Source of the DNA: DATMRF01 sp035566435
GTDB lineage: Bacteria; Verrucomicrobiota; Verrucomicrobiia; Limisphaerales; UBA8199
Assembly: GCA_035566435.1 (NCBI GenBank)
Contig: DATMRF010000103.1
Span: 1 to 64,000, forward strand
Direction: 5' to 3'
DNA length: 64,000 nt
Shown here: piece after piece, positions 52,592-61,877 of the stretch
Layout of the letters: every line of letters starts with the position of its first letter
Numbering within the stretch: the stretch's first letter is position 1
Translations under genes and position numbers: made by a program
Notes under the pieces: model-generated
What the model saw: only the letters and a program-made list of their open reading frames with translations
Told to the model about the DNA's origin: nothing
The model's database searches: none

Positions 52592-55500
52592 TTGGCCGCA
52601 TTACCACCTACACACTGCGGCACCGGGCGATCGTCGTTGCGATTCTGGTCTTGTTCATTCTGGCAGGCGTAAACTCCTTTCAGCGTTTGCCAGTCGAGGC
52701 CTTCCCGGATGTGTCCAACATGTCGGTGCAGGTCATTACGCTCTTCCCCGGGCACGCCGCCGAGGAAGTGGAACGATTGGTCACCATCCCGATCGAAAAC
52801 CAGATGAACAGCGTGCCCAAGCTGGCGGCACTGCGATCTATCAGCTTGTTTGGCCTGTCGCAGGTCACCCTCGTTTTTGAAGACGGAGCGGAACCGGACT
52901 ATGTCCGCAACCAGGTGTTTCAGTATTTGAGCAGCGTCACCCTGCCAGCCGGCGCCCAAGCGAGCCTGTCGCCCAATGCCACGCCCATTGGTGAAATCTA
53001 CCGCTACACGCTCAAGGCGCCTCGCGGCTATTCCGCCGTCGAGTTGAAGGCGCTCGAGGACTGGGTGGTCGAGCGCAAGATGCGCACGGTTCCGGGCGTC
53101 GTTGATGTCGTGGGCTTCGGCGGACCGACGAAGCAGTACCAGGTGCAGGTCGATCCGGTGAAGCTTAAGTCGTACAACCTGTCACTGCAGCAAGTCTTCA
53201 CGGCGCTGGCCAACGGCAACCGCAACGCCGGCGGCTCGTACGTCGAGCACGGCTCGGAAATGTATGTGGTGCGCGGGCTGGGCTTTGTGCGCAACCCCGC
53301 CGACATCGGGGCGATCGCCGTGGACAGCCGGGCCGGCACACCCATCCGCATCAGCGACATCGGCGCCGTCACCATTGGCCACGCGGTCCGCCTCGGACGG
53401 GTCGGCATGCTCTTCAAGGCTGCCGAAGAGATCAGCGATGATGATGATGCGGTGCAGGGCATCGTGATCATGCGGCGCGGGGAGAATCCGCGCGATGTGC
53501 TCGACGGCATCCACGCCGCCGTGAAAGAGATTAACGCACACTACCTTCCCGCCGGCATCAGACTCATACCTCACTACGACCGCACCGAGCTGATCCACCG
53601 GACGCTGCACACGGTCCGCAAAAACATGATCGAAGGCATCAGCCTGGTTGTGCTGGTGCTGGTGTTGTTTTTGGGCCTTGGCAATTATCGCACCGCCCTC
53701 GTGGTCGCGCTGGCCGTGCCGGTTTCCTTGCTCGGCGCTTATTTCCTGCTGGATTTGCGCGGGATACCCGCGAACCTCATTTCGATGGGGGCGATTGACT
53801 TCGGCATCATTGTGGACTCGGCGGTGGTGATTGCCGAGAACCTGATTCGCCTGCTGCACGAGCGCAAAGATACGCCGCAATCCCTGTCCGGGGCAATTAT
53901 CGAGTCGGTTCGGGAGATGGGCCGGCCCATCTTGTTCTCCAAGGCCATTCTGTTAACCGCGTTTCTGCCGGTTTACACCCTGCAACGCGTCGAAGGCCGC
54001 ATTTTCCGACCCATGGCCCTAACACTCACCTATGCCCTGATTACGGGTACACTCTTCGCTGTTTTCGTGGTTCCGGCTCTCCTCAGTATCGTCCTCAAGC
54101 GCGCGGACCATGAGGAGGAATCGTGGGTCGTACGCCAGCTCATCCGGGCTTATCGCCCGGTGCTCAACTTCGCTTTGAACCGCCGCCAATGGATGTTCGT
54201 ATTCGCCGGCGTGCTGTTGGTTGCCGGGGGTCTGGCCTATGGCCTTATCGGTTCGGAGTTCCTGCCCAAGCTGGATGAAGGCGCGCTGTGGGTCCGAATC
54301 TTTATGCCCAAATCGATTTCGCCGTCCGAAGCCGCGAAAATTGTGGATAACGTGCGCCGCCGCCTGGCCTTCTTCCCGGAGACGGAGAATGTCCTCAGCC
54401 AACTCGGCCGCCCCGACGACGGGACCGACATCAACGGCTTCGATGTCTGCGAATTCAACGTGAACCTCAAACCGCGCTCAGAATGGAAAACCGCCTCCCG
54501 TCGCGAAGAGCTGGTCGATGCGATGTCCAAAAATCTGGCGGAAATTCCGGGAATCGAGTCGCAATTCAGCCAGTATATCGAAGACAACGTCAACGAAGCC
54601 GTTTCCGGCATTAAAAGCGAGCTCGCGATCAAACTTTTCGGCGAGGACCCGGAGAAGCTGCAGGAGTACGCCGATAAGATCGCCGAAGCCATCGGCACGG
54701 TGCCCGGGGCCAAAGACGTCGGGACGGACCAATTTACCGGCCAACCGCAGATCCAGATCACCGTGGACCGCTCGGCGATCGCCCGCTACGGAGTGAGCGT
54801 GTCGGACATTCAATCGGTCGTTGAAACTGCGCTGGGCGGTTCGGTGGCTACGCAGGTGCTCGAAGGCGAGCGCACCTTTGATCTGGTGGTGAAACTCGCG
54901 CCCAAAGCGGTTTCTGATCTGGATTCGATCCGCAATATCCCCGTCTTCGGCTCGAACGGCGAACGCCTGACGCTGGGGGCGCTGACGCGGGTGGAGGTCC
55001 GTGCCGGCCTAGCGAAAGTCATGCGTGAGGGCAACGAAAGGCGAATCGCGATCAAACTTTCAGTGCGCGGCCGGGACCTCGGCTCGCTGGTTCACGAGGC
55101 CCAGGATAAAGCGTACGCGGCGGTCAAGCTTCCGCCCGGCTATCATATGGTTTGGACCGGCGCGTTCGAGAACGAGCAACGGGCAGTGCACCGCCTGGCC
55201 GTCGTGGTGCCAGTAACGATTCTAGCGATTTTCTTCCTCTTATTTACGGCGTTTGACTCGGGGAAATTCGCGACGTTGATCTTATTAAACGTGCCGTTCG
55301 CCGCGTTGGGCGGGTTGTTGGCGCTGCTGGTGGTCGGACTGGACCTTTCGGTCTCGGCGATGGTTGGTTTCATCGCGCTCTTTGGCGTGTCGATCCAGAG
55401 CGGCGTCTTGCTCGTCGAGCGGGTCCGTGAATTGCGCCGGCTGGGAAAACCCCTGAAGGAGGCGATCATTGAAGGGTCGGTCTCGCGCGTGCGCCCGGTG

Positions 55501-55686
55501 ATGATGACATCCCTGATGGCCGCGCTGGGCCTGCTGCCGGCCGCTATTTCCACTGGCGTCGGCGCGGAAACTGCCCGCCCGTTTGCGGTGGTCATCATTG
55601 GCGGTCTCGTGACTGCGACACTACTCACCCTATTGCTGCTACCCGTCGTTTACCCCAGTTTCGAATCCGAAAAAGTCGAGAGTTGA
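52588..55686 (+). CDS. czcA: CzcA/CusA-type heavy-metal RND efflux pump
   Basis: This 1032-residue proton-driven RND transporter has twelve membrane helices and two large periplasmic loops. FQRLPVEAFPDVSNMSVQV and GHAAEEVERLVTIPIENQMNSVPKL open the pore domain. The HME-RND signature with paired acidic residues is in MGAIDFGIIVDSAVVIAENLIRLL, and LSVSAMVGFIALFGVSIQSGVLLVERV lies near the C-terminus. The heavy-metal subfamily is clear, but the metal (Co/Zn/Cd/Ni or Cu/Ag) is not determined by eye. It is the third gene of czcCBA. Confidence 0.93.
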   Translation: MIGRITTYTLRHRAIVVAILVLFILAGVNSFQRLPVEAFPDVSNMSVQVITLFPGHAAEEVERLVTIPIENQMNSVPKLAALRSISLFGLSQVTLVFEDGAEPDYVRNQVFQYLSSVTLPAGAQASLSPNATPIGEIYRYTLKAPRGYSAVELKALEDWVVERKMRTVPGVVDVVGFGGPTKQYQVQVDPVKLKSYNLSLQQVFTALANGNRNAGGSYVEHGSEMYVVRGLGFVRNPADIGAIAVDSRAGTPIRISDIGAVTIGHAVRLGRVGMLFKAAEEISDDDDAVQGIVIMRRGENPRDVLDGIHAAVKEINAHYLPAGIRLIPHYDRTELIHRTLHTVRKNMIEGISLVVLVLVLFLGLGNYRTALVVALAVPVSLLGAYFLLDLRGIPANLISMGAIDFGIIVDSAVVIAENLIRLLHERKDTPQSLSGAIIESVREMGRPILFSKAILLTAFLPVYTLQRVEGRIFRPMALTLTYALITGTLFAVFVVPALLSIVLKRADHEEESWVVRQLIRAYRPVLNFALNRRQWMFVFAGVLLVAGGLAYGLIGSEFLPKLDEGALWVRIFMPKSISPSEAAKIVDNVRRRLAFFPETENVLSQLGRPDDGTDINGFDVCEFNVNLKPRSEWKTASRREELVDAMSKNLAEIPGIESQFSQYIEDNVNEAVSGIKSELAIKLFGEDPEKLQEYADKIAEAIGTVPGAKDVGTDQFTGQPQIQITVDRSAIARYGVSVSDIQSVVETALGGSVATQVLEGERTFDLVVKLAPKAVSDLDSIRNIPVFGSNGERLTLGALTRVEVRAGLAKVMREGNERRIAIKLSVRGRDLGSLVHEAQDKAYAAVKLPPGYHMVWTGAFENEQRAVHRLAVVVPVTILAIFFLLFTAFDSGKFATLILLNVPFAALGGLLALLVVGLDLSVSAMVGFIALFGVSIQSGVLLVERVRELRRLGKPLKEAIIEGSVSRVRPVMMTSLMAALGLLPAAISTGVGAETARPFAVVIIGGLVTATLLTLLLLPVVYPSFESEKVES

Positions 55687-55721
55687 CATGTGCAGCCTGA
55701 TTACTCACTGACTACTGCTTA

Positions 55722-55833
55722 CTGACCACTGACCACTGACCACTGACCACTGACCACTGACCACTGACCACTGACCACTGACCACTGACCACTGACTACT
55801 GACCACTGACTACTGCTTACTGATCACTGCTCA
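55722..55833. repeat. 7-bp microsatellite CTGACCA
   Basis: About ten perfect tandem CTGACCA units (55722-55793) are followed by degenerate CTGACTA/CTGCTTA units to about 55833. The tract separates czcA from the P-II-like gene and ends just before that gene's GTG start, so length changes could affect its expression. There are no spacers, so it is not CRISPR. Confidence 0.9.
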
Positions 55834-55840
55834 CGCTCCC

Positions 55841-56197
55841 GTGAAATACCTGCTCACCTTCATTTCACCGGATGTGCTGCACCGGGTCAAAGACGCCGTC
55901 ATCCTCAAGCACATCCACGGCCTGAGTGTCTCGGAAGCCCGCGGTTTCGGCCAGGAACACGAGGTCGGCCATCCCGAATACCGCGAGATCCCAGGCGTCG
56001 AGCTGACGAAAAAATTCCGCCTGGAGATCGTTTGCCACGACGAGGAAGTCGAACGCGTGCTCCAAGCCATCTACTCTGCTGCGCATACCGGCCATGCCGG
56101 GGACGGCAAGGTTTTCGTCCTGCCGGTCCTCGATGCGTTCCGTCTCAAGACGGGCGAACGGGGTCCCGCCGCTTTGGGGCCAACCTTCGGAGCCTAA
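55841..56197 (+). CDS. P-II-like signalling protein linked to a metal-efflux operon
   Basis: The protein has 118 residues and a GlnB-like fold. MKYLLTFISPDVLHRVKDAVILKHIHGLSVSEARGFGQ is followed by a T-loop region (EHEVGHPEYREIPGVELTKKFRLEIVCHDEEVERVLQAI), then HTGHAGDGKVFVLPVLDAFRLKTGERG. That last part matches the P-II C-terminal signature. The classical T-loop Tyr51 context is absent, so uridylylation is unlikely. Its place after czcCBA fits the divergent PII-NG group that accompanies metal-efflux pumps. The start is GTG 55841, with no clear ribosome-binding site because the microsatellite lies directly upstream. Confidence 0.83.
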   Translation: MKYLLTFISPDVLHRVKDAVILKHIHGLSVSEARGFGQEHEVGHPEYREIPGVELTKKFRLEIVCHDEEVERVLQAIYSAAHTGHAGDGKVFVLPVLDAFRLKTGERGPAALGPTFGA

Positions 56198-56230
56198 ACG
56201 GGCCCGTCTCGAAAGTGCGTTGTCCTTGGG

Positions 56231-56350
56231 CCGGAGTAGCTGGAACCACACTCGTTGTGGGAACGGTTGCAGGTTGAAGGTTGAGAGTTGCAAGTTGACC
56301 CGTTCAACTTGCAACTTGGGACCACAAGAATCCGCGCAGAAAAACGACAC
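56231..56350 (-). repeat. Dispersed intergenic repeat, family A, copy 2
   Basis: Inverse of 2947-3089. It shares CTCGTTGTGGGAACGGTTG and the CAACTTG/CAAGAATC/AAACGACA blocks. The internal GGTTGAAGGTTG part is shorter than in copy 1. It lies directly after the P-II-like gene. Confidence 0.7.
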
Positions 56351-56408
56351 TTCTGGGTATGGTCATCCAGCGCGCCGTCCTGGTCTTCGGAGATAGGCTC
56401 AAATTCAG

Positions 56409-56671
56409 TGGGTGTGAGACAGAATTCTTCCTCCTAAATGGATTCTGTTGGGATTGGGCGATTGTGTATATCGTCGGCTAGAGGGCGGCCCGCGTCGGTC
56501 CATCTCGCAGCTACGGCCGACACCTTCTCTGCGCCCGGAGCTTCAGGCGTCGCTACGCGACGCGAAGGTCAATCGACGCATCCCCCCGTGGACTGAAGTC
56601 CACGGCTACCATCGCTGCACCGCTGCGCGGTGCATGCCGCTGTCGGGTTCAGAAGAAATTTGTCCCACACC
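56409..56671. mobile_element. MITE-like element with terminal inverted repeats and 9-bp direct repeat
   Basis: The left end GGTGTGAGACAGAATTCTTC (56411-56430) and the right end (56652-56671, reverse complement GGTGTGGGACAAATTTCTTC) match in 17 of 20 bases. CAAATTCAG flanks the element on both sides (56400-56408 and 56672-56680), as a target-site duplication would. The 263-bp interior codes for nothing recognisable. It contains the palindromes CCGTGGACTGAAGTCCACGG (56586-56605) and TGCACCGC-TGC-GCGGTGCA (56616-56634). Confidence 0.6.
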
Positions 56672-56750
56672 CAAATTCAGTTTTCGCACTGGATTTGGCT
56701 TTGCACGGAAACGGGCTCGCCCTTAAGCTCCGCAGCAACTCGAACACTCT

Positions 56751-57695
56751 ATGCAAACCATTCAATTAGGAGTCAGCTCACTGACCAGCAGCCGGCTGGC
56801 GTATGGTTGCTGGCGCGTCGCCGGAACCTGGGACCCAACCGAAGTGACACCCGAAAGCCGGGCAGCGGGACTTCGAGCCATCTTGGCGGCATATGAGGCG
56901 GGCTACATTCTCTTCGACAATGCGGACATTTACTGCGCCGGCGAGGCCGAACGCGTGCTCGGCACCGCGCTCAAAGAGGTCTCTGGAATGCGCCAACGTG
57001 TGCTCATTGCCACCAAGTGCGGCATCCGACCAGCGGGTGACCCGTACGCTGACTCTCCGGGGCGATACGATTTTTCGGCTGAGCATATCGTCTCCGCGTG
57101 CGAGCAATCGCTCAAGCGGTTGGGGATTGAAACCATTGACCTCCTGATGCTGCACCGGCCCGACTACCTGGCGGACCCTCAGGAGATCGCTGGAGCGTTT
57201 TCGCAGCTCAAGGGATCGGGCAAGGTACGGTATTTCGGTGTCAGCAATTTCCGGCCCAGCCTGGTGACCGCCCTGCAGGTGGCCTGCCCGATGCCATTGG
57301 TAGTGCACCAGGTTGAAATCAGCCTGGCGAAGCTGGATGCCTTCACCGACGGCACGCTTGATCAATGCTTGATTGAGCAGATTACACCAATGGCCTGGAG
57401 CCCTCTGGCAGCCGGTCTGCTTGGGGGCGGGGCCAGCCGTCTGCTGGCTTCGCAGAAGGCATACCGCCCGGAAACGTTTCTGCCTGCGATTGACGCCGTG
57501 GCGAAAACGCGCGGCGCGACTCGGACGGTCGTAGCGCTAGCCTGGCTGTTGAAACACCCGAGCAAAATCCAACCCATCGTTGGCTCGATCAAACCGGATC
57601 GGATCCGCGAAGCCGCGAAAGCCGCCGAATTGGACCTGACCCGCGAAGAGTGGTATCGCTTGCTGATCGCGGCCAGAGGAGAGCCGCTGCCGTGA
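56751..57695 (+). CDS. Aldo/keto reductase (YdhF-like)
   Basis: This 314-residue NADPH-dependent (alpha/beta)8 oxidoreductase reduces aldehydes or ketones in the cytosol. The catalytic tetrad is visible: Asp and Tyr in LFDNADIYCAGEAE, Lys in VLIATKCGIRP and His in DLLMLHRPDYL. FGVSNFRPS and the C-terminal IQPIVGSIKPDRIREAAKA cofactor-binding segment follow. Overall it resembles the YdhF subgroup. The substrate is unknown. It has its own promoter region beyond the MITE-like element and is followed by thpR. Confidence 0.9.
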   Translation: MQTIQLGVSSLTSSRLAYGCWRVAGTWDPTEVTPESRAAGLRAILAAYEAGYILFDNADIYCAGEAERVLGTALKEVSGMRQRVLIATKCGIRPAGDPYADSPGRYDFSAEHIVSACEQSLKRLGIETIDLLMLHRPDYLADPQEIAGAFSQLKGSGKVRYFGVSNFRPSLVTALQVACPMPLVVHQVEISLAKLDAFTDGTLDQCLIEQITPMAWSPLAAGLLGGGASRLLASQKAYRPETFLPAIDAVAKTRGATRTVVALAWLLKHPSKIQPIVGSIKPDRIREAAKAAELDLTREEWYRLLIAARGEPLP

Positions 57696-57761
57696 GGGAA
57701 CGCGCAGCTGGTAAGGGGTGATGAGTAATCAGTGGTCAGTAATCAGGGTCGGTAATGAGTG

Positions 57762-58349
57762 ATGCGTTTCCGCCTTTTCATCGCGGTAGCCATACCGGAG
57801 GAGGTTAAGGCTGCGATTGAAACAGCGCAGAACGAGCTGCGCCGAACGCTGCCGGGAGGTGTTGTTCGTTGGACCCGACGAGAGCAGTTTCATCTCACGC
57901 TCAGGTTCCTGGGCGACGTGGCGGTGGCGCAACTGGCGGCGTTGGAGGGTGCCGCGCGCCAAGTGTGCGCGAGATTCGCCCCGCTGGAAATGCGCGGCGA
58001 GGACGTTGGCTTTTTCCCGGAGCGCGGGTTGCCACGCGTCATATGGGTCGGGATAAAGGACCAAGCTGGCCGGTTGCCAGAGCTGCAACACGCCCTTCAA
58101 GAGGCAACGCTTGCTTTCAGTTCCGAGGCGCCGGAAAGGAGATTCACCGGCCACGTCACTTTGGGACGGATCAAGGACATCAGGCGCCCGGAAGCGGAGA
58201 CGCTCACTGAAGCGGGTGCCCGTCTGGCCGGACTACGGTCTGGGTGGTGGACGGCTCCAACGATTGAAATCATGCGCAGCGAGCTTTCGCCAACAGGCGC
58301 GACCCATACGGCCCTGGCCGCACTGCCGCTGGGCGGAATGGAACCATAG
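57762..58349 (+). CDS. thpR: RNA 2',3'-cyclic phosphodiesterase ThpR (2H family)
   Basis: This 195-residue 2H phosphoesterase opens 2',3'-cyclic phosphates at RNA ends. Both HxTx motifs are present: FHLTLRF (His44, Thr46) and GHVTLGR (His131, Thr133). They are set in the usual opening RLFIAVAIPEEVKAAIE and a C-terminal half ending in YTALAALPLG-type sequence. ATG 57762 is preferred to the GTG at 57759. A short CAGTGGTCAGTAATCAG stretch resembling the 7-bp microsatellite family lies just upstream. Confidence 0.92.
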   Translation: MRFRLFIAVAIPEEVKAAIETAQNELRRTLPGGVVRWTRREQFHLTLRFLGDVAVAQLAALEGAARQVCARFAPLEMRGEDVGFFPERGLPRVIWVGIKDQAGRLPELQHALQEATLAFSSEAPERRFTGHVTLGRIKDIRRPEAETLTEAGARLAGLRSGWWTAPTIEIMRSELSPTGATHTALAALPLGGMEP

Positions 58350-60313
58350 TTGAGGGTTCTCGAAATCGGGGGCCATTTCAGGCAACGGGGTGGCGAATTT
58401 CTGCTTTGAATTCCTTTGAATTGGGTTGAAAGACCTTGAAATCCTTTGAAAGGTCTGGGTTGGGGTTAATAAGGCGAAGGGCACTTATGTTTAATTCAGC
58501 TTAATTTACATTAAAATGGCTTAATTTGGCTTAAGCGGTTAAGGTTGGGGCTCGAAGAAAAGGTTTCGCGCTCAGGATTGGTCGGGATTGGTCAGGATGA
58601 CTCAGGTTTGCTCGGGCGGCCACTCGCCAGGAGGCCCATCCGCGGATGGCCACGGAAGAGGACGGAATAGTCACAAAAAACGGCACAAAGAGGTGAGAAT
58701 TTCAGGGAAGGTCAATTTTGGTGCCGATAGCTGCCGATAGGTGCCGATAGGTGCCGGCAGGTGCCGCTGCGGGCACAGTTCGCCGGGAGCTATCGGCAGC
58801 TATCGGGACCAACGCTTTCGGGGAGCGGGAGCTATCGGGAGCTACTAAAGGCTAAAGTATAAAGGCTAAAGGCTGAAAAGCGGAAAGTCCGGGTACAGGG
58901 AATTCAAGTCGCAGGAAGTCGAAGTTGAGAGGAAGGATTGTGTCAACTTTGGAAAGCTGACAGCGGGTGGAGTTGTCAACTTTCGAAAGTTGACAGTTGA
59001 CAAGAGCAGGGCAGAAAGGTGGGCCGCCATTAGGGCGAACCCTTTATTTCTTTCCGCGAGGCGTGTCCTGGCGGGGAGCCGTTATCCGTCAGGCGGCGTA
59101 GCACGATCCGTTATCCGTCAGGGTGGGTCGGCGGGATATTTCTTTTTCTGACGGTGCGGTGGCGCGATCCGTTATCCGTTATCCGTCAGGCGGAATATTT
59201 CTTCGTCCGAGGGGGGTGATCCAGGGGTGAAACGTTTCCACAGACCGTATTTACCGAGTGATCGTGCGTTTCAGGGGTTGCCAAGGGATGATCCTTGAGG
59301 TTGACAAGGCTGATCCTTGAGGGTTGCCGAACCAGGGAAAAGGGACGACGCGAATGGCGGAAGGGCAGGCGTCGAGGGACGGCGATACGATGGTGTGCGC
59401 GGCAGGGGGTAAATTTGCCGTCAAAGTGTCCCAAGGCCGTGTTTACCGAGGTTTTTGCATTTTCAAAGTGTCCCAGAAATGTCCCGGAAGCGTCCCACAC
59501 TATCCTACAGCATCCTGCGTGGCATAGTCGGGAATGTGCGTTATCCGTTAAGGTGAGCTGGGAGAATTTCTTTCTTCGGGCAGGGATTCGAAAGTGCAAA
59601 AGTGTAGCCAAAAGCGTAGCACCTACAAAACCGTAGCACCCGGAAGAGCATGGCCCGGTGCGATCCGTTATCCGTTATTCGTTAGGGTGGCCCAGGAGAA
59701 TATCTTTCTTCGGACATGGGTTGAGAAATGCAAAAGTGTAGCAGCAAAAACGTAGCACCTGCAAAAACCTAGCACCCGGAAGAGCATAGCTTGTAACCAG
59801 CCTCCCGCTGATCCGTCTCATGGGGTGGGAGCGAAAAGTTTTTACGACGGATGGGACCAAATGGGCACGGATTGCCAACGGGGCGCCTCCGCTCGGAGGT
59901 GCGGCGGAAAAGTGGTGTAGGCAAGTGGAGGGAAGCAGAAAGATGCTGGCAGAAACCTGGGAATGGAAAGAGCGATGGCGGGAGAAATGGGTGCTGCTAC
60001 CGCGTGTTTGAGGACGAACGCTCGCCGAGAGCCTTTGCCGGCGCGTGCGGGTTGGCGGCTGTCAATCCCCTGCTATTTCGATGTCCAACCGCAAAACCCC
60101 GCCGGCTTGCAAGGCCACTGGACGCTCTGCTGACTCCTCATAAAACGGCAATCCCGCAGCCTGCGGGCTGTCTTCCAGGCACAGTCGGGACCCGGTTTGC
60201 CAGGAGTATGTTACATTCTAAGTAACCGACCCCGTTCTGGCCGATCCGGGGTCTGAAAGCGCCTTCCAGAGGCAGATTCTCAGCGCCGATCAATCTCACC
60301 CTATGTCCGACCT
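58350..60313. other. Long non-coding region rich in short repeats
   Basis: Nothing here supports a gene, and open frames have no start signals or family features. Contents include TTTGAAATCC/CCTTTGAA units (58400-58455), GGCTTAATTT units (58490-58540), and 58645-58703 matching 16584-16652 in inverse. GTGCCGATAG/GAGCTATCGG units that can pair with each other lie at 58720-58850, GTTGACAGTTGACA units near 58985-59000, and repeated ATCCGTTATCCGT motifs between 59084 and 59690. A 134-bp-period tandem pair is listed separately. Confidence 0.6.
59536..59790. repeat. Tandem duplication, period about 134 bp
   Basis: Two adjacent copies (about 59536-59655 and 59659-59790) share in order CGTTATCCGTTA, GGAGAAT-TCTTTCTTCGG, TGCAAAAGTGTAGC, CGTAGCACCT and AGCACCCGGAAGAGCAT. 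TGCAAAAG recurs at 59595 and 59729. They have diverged by small indels and substitutions. It is non-coding. Confidence 0.8.
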
Positions 60314-60841
60314 TCATCGGGATTCGAGGATGCGCTTAACTCCGATTGCAACTGCCGCGGTGTCTTTGTCTGAGCAGTCAATTATAAGGTCCTTCGCTTC
60401 TCTGAAGATATTATCGAAATGGGCGTGGGTATGGACCGTGACACTTTGATCCACTTCGGGGCGGAAGTCTCCGTTAGGTTGCTGTAGCTTCACATGTTCC
60501 TTGATTCGTTCCCTGCTTTTGAACAAGTAAACCAAGAGGACTCCCAACTCTCGGGCCGCTTTATAGTATGCATCCAGCATGGGGGGGTGGATGCTCAGGG
60601 CGATAACTGCGGGCGTGTCTTTGGCAGAAAGCCAATCGCGGAATTCGGAGACTGGCGGCGCCACCCTTACCCCTAATGCTCTATCCATGTCGGCCAACTC
60701 CCGACTGAATCCCAACTTTTCGATACAAGACGATTTGCCTGCGGCAGAATGACCGATAAGGGCAATACGGGCGCTCACAAAGGCGAGTCTATCCGGCGTG
60801 CCTTGGACTACAAAGTAAATCCCGTGGTCACAGACCCGCAC
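60314..60841 (-). CDS. Small P-loop NTPase/kinase-like protein, partner of a trypsin-like protease
   Basis: The protein has 175 residues if it starts at 60841. GTG 60778 would give about 154 residues beginning VSARIALIGHSAAGKSS. Walker A is GHSAAGKSS (30-38). The compact size and layout (FSRELADMDRALG, then PAVIALSIHPPML, LLVYLFKSRERI) resemble small nucleoside/shikimate-type kinases. After the P-loop the DMDRALG segment could be the acceptor/Walker-B-like site. A specific substrate cannot be named. Its start overlaps the protease gene end by 14 bases. Both are isolated between repeat-rich regions and look lower in GC than their neighbours. Confidence 0.65.
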   Translation of the reverse strand: MRVCDHGIYFVVQGTPDRLAFVSARIALIGHSAAGKSSCIEKLGFSRELADMDRALGVRVAPPVSEFRDWLSAKDTPAVIALSIHPPMLDAYYKAARELGVLLVYLFKSRERIKEHVKLQQPNGDFRPEVDQSVTVHTHAHFDNIFREAKDLIIDCSDKDTAAVAIGVKRILESR

Positions 60842-61877
60842 CTCGAACTATCGGGATTCCTTCGTTGCCTGAATCCATCAGCGTTCGCAAGGTCGTGTTC
60901 GCCCCGAGAGATAGTTGCATTGCGGGACTGACCATTGCCCCATACGCATGTTTTGAGACTTCAGAACTGGTGCTGACGACACCTCTTACGACTGAGCCAT
61001 CTGCACCAAATATCGGTGCGCCGCTCATCTTGCCCGGTATTTTAGCAAGGAACTCGAAACAAGGGCCCGGCGCGAAGACGACCTTTTCGTTGTGGTTGTT
61101 CGGGAAAACATTGTTCGCTGGCCCCAAAGAAACATACAAATCCTGCTTGAACTCCGGAACTGTGGGCGTTCCGCCGCGAACTTCTATCGGGATGTCTGCC
61201 ATTTCAGCATAACCGATGGCCATAGCCCTCTCACCTTTGGTGAAGCTGTTTAGGGAAAGTGACAGCGGCTGATGCCCGGCTCCATCGGGTAATAACGAGA
61301 TCTTACAAATGGCTATATCGGTCAGCATCTCAAAAGTCGGCTCCAAGTGCGGAAGGGGGCTGTCTTTCCATTGGCCCCAGCAACGGCAATCTTGAAACGG
61401 ATAAAAAATACTGCCGATGCGTCCCGTGGCTGGGCTGAGAGGGATCAAAACACCGAACCGCATACCATCCGGAAATTTAATGGCGTTGTCCTCTCTTGCG
61501 ACCGTAGCCTGCTTCCGGTCATAAGGGTCGAGGAAAACATGGCAGGCAGTGATGAGATACCCGGTGCAGCTAACCATGAATGCCGTCCCGATGCAGCGGA
61601 TGAAAGCGTCGCCATCGACCCAAGCAATGACGGGGACAATGCTTTGCTTCACCAGAAAATCCGTATAACCGAACGTGGTCAGCGAGCCGTAACTATCGTA
61701 TGTCATGGGCCGGTCAGAAGGCTTTTCAAGGATGCTTTTGAACTGGAAGAAATCCGGCTCACAACCAGCTTTGGGTCTTAGCATGAGGGGCATGAACCCA
61801 CCAATGACCCATTTACCATCTTTGTCTTTGTTCCAGAGGGTTTTTAAAATCCCCACTTCTCGCATCTTGTCGGGCAT
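60828..61877 (-). CDS. Trypsin-like serine protease of unknown role
   Basis: The protein has 349 residues. A chymotrypsin-fold triad is readable: His113 in YLITACHVF, Asp187 in MLTDIAICKI and Ser285 in PGKMSGAPIFG. The Ser context differs from the usual GDSGGP but fits bacterial S1/S46-like effector proteases. About 90 residues of unassigned N-terminus precede the catalytic domain. No signal peptide or membrane helix is seen, so it probably acts in the cytoplasm. It overlaps the P-loop gene. Proteases joined to NTPases in isolated accessory pairs occur among defence and toxin systems, but no direct evidence of such a role is present here. Confidence 0.72.
   Translation of the reverse strand: MPDKMREVGILKTLWNKDKDGKWVIGGFMPLMLRPKAGCEPDFFQFKSILEKPSDRPMTYDSYGSLTTFGYTDFLVKQSIVPVIAWVDGDAFIRCIGTAFMVSCTGYLITACHVFLDPYDRKQATVAREDNAIKFPDGMRFGVLIPLSPATGRIGSIFYPFQDCRCWGQWKDSPLPHLEPTFEMLTDIAICKISLLPDGAGHQPLSLSLNSFTKGERAMAIGYAEMADIPIEVRGGTPTVPEFKQDLYVSLGPANNVFPNNHNEKVVFAPGPCFEFLAKIPGKMSGAPIFGADGSVVRGVVSTSSEVSKHAYGAMVSPAMQLSLGANTTLRTLMDSGNEGIPIVRGAGL

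Larger units (their letters stand above)
56198..56750. other. Intergenic region made of repeats
   Basis: No gene is supported. It holds dispersed repeat family A (56231-56350) and a MITE-like element (56409-56671), both listed separately. Confidence 0.6.

Noticed and set aside
55722..55833. CRISPR array
   Set aside because: The 7-bp units are contiguous with no unique spacers, and no cas gene is present.
59295..60225. Several 60-125-codon frames in the repeat-rich region
   Set aside because: They are built from repeated motifs, lack ribosome-binding sites and show no domain.
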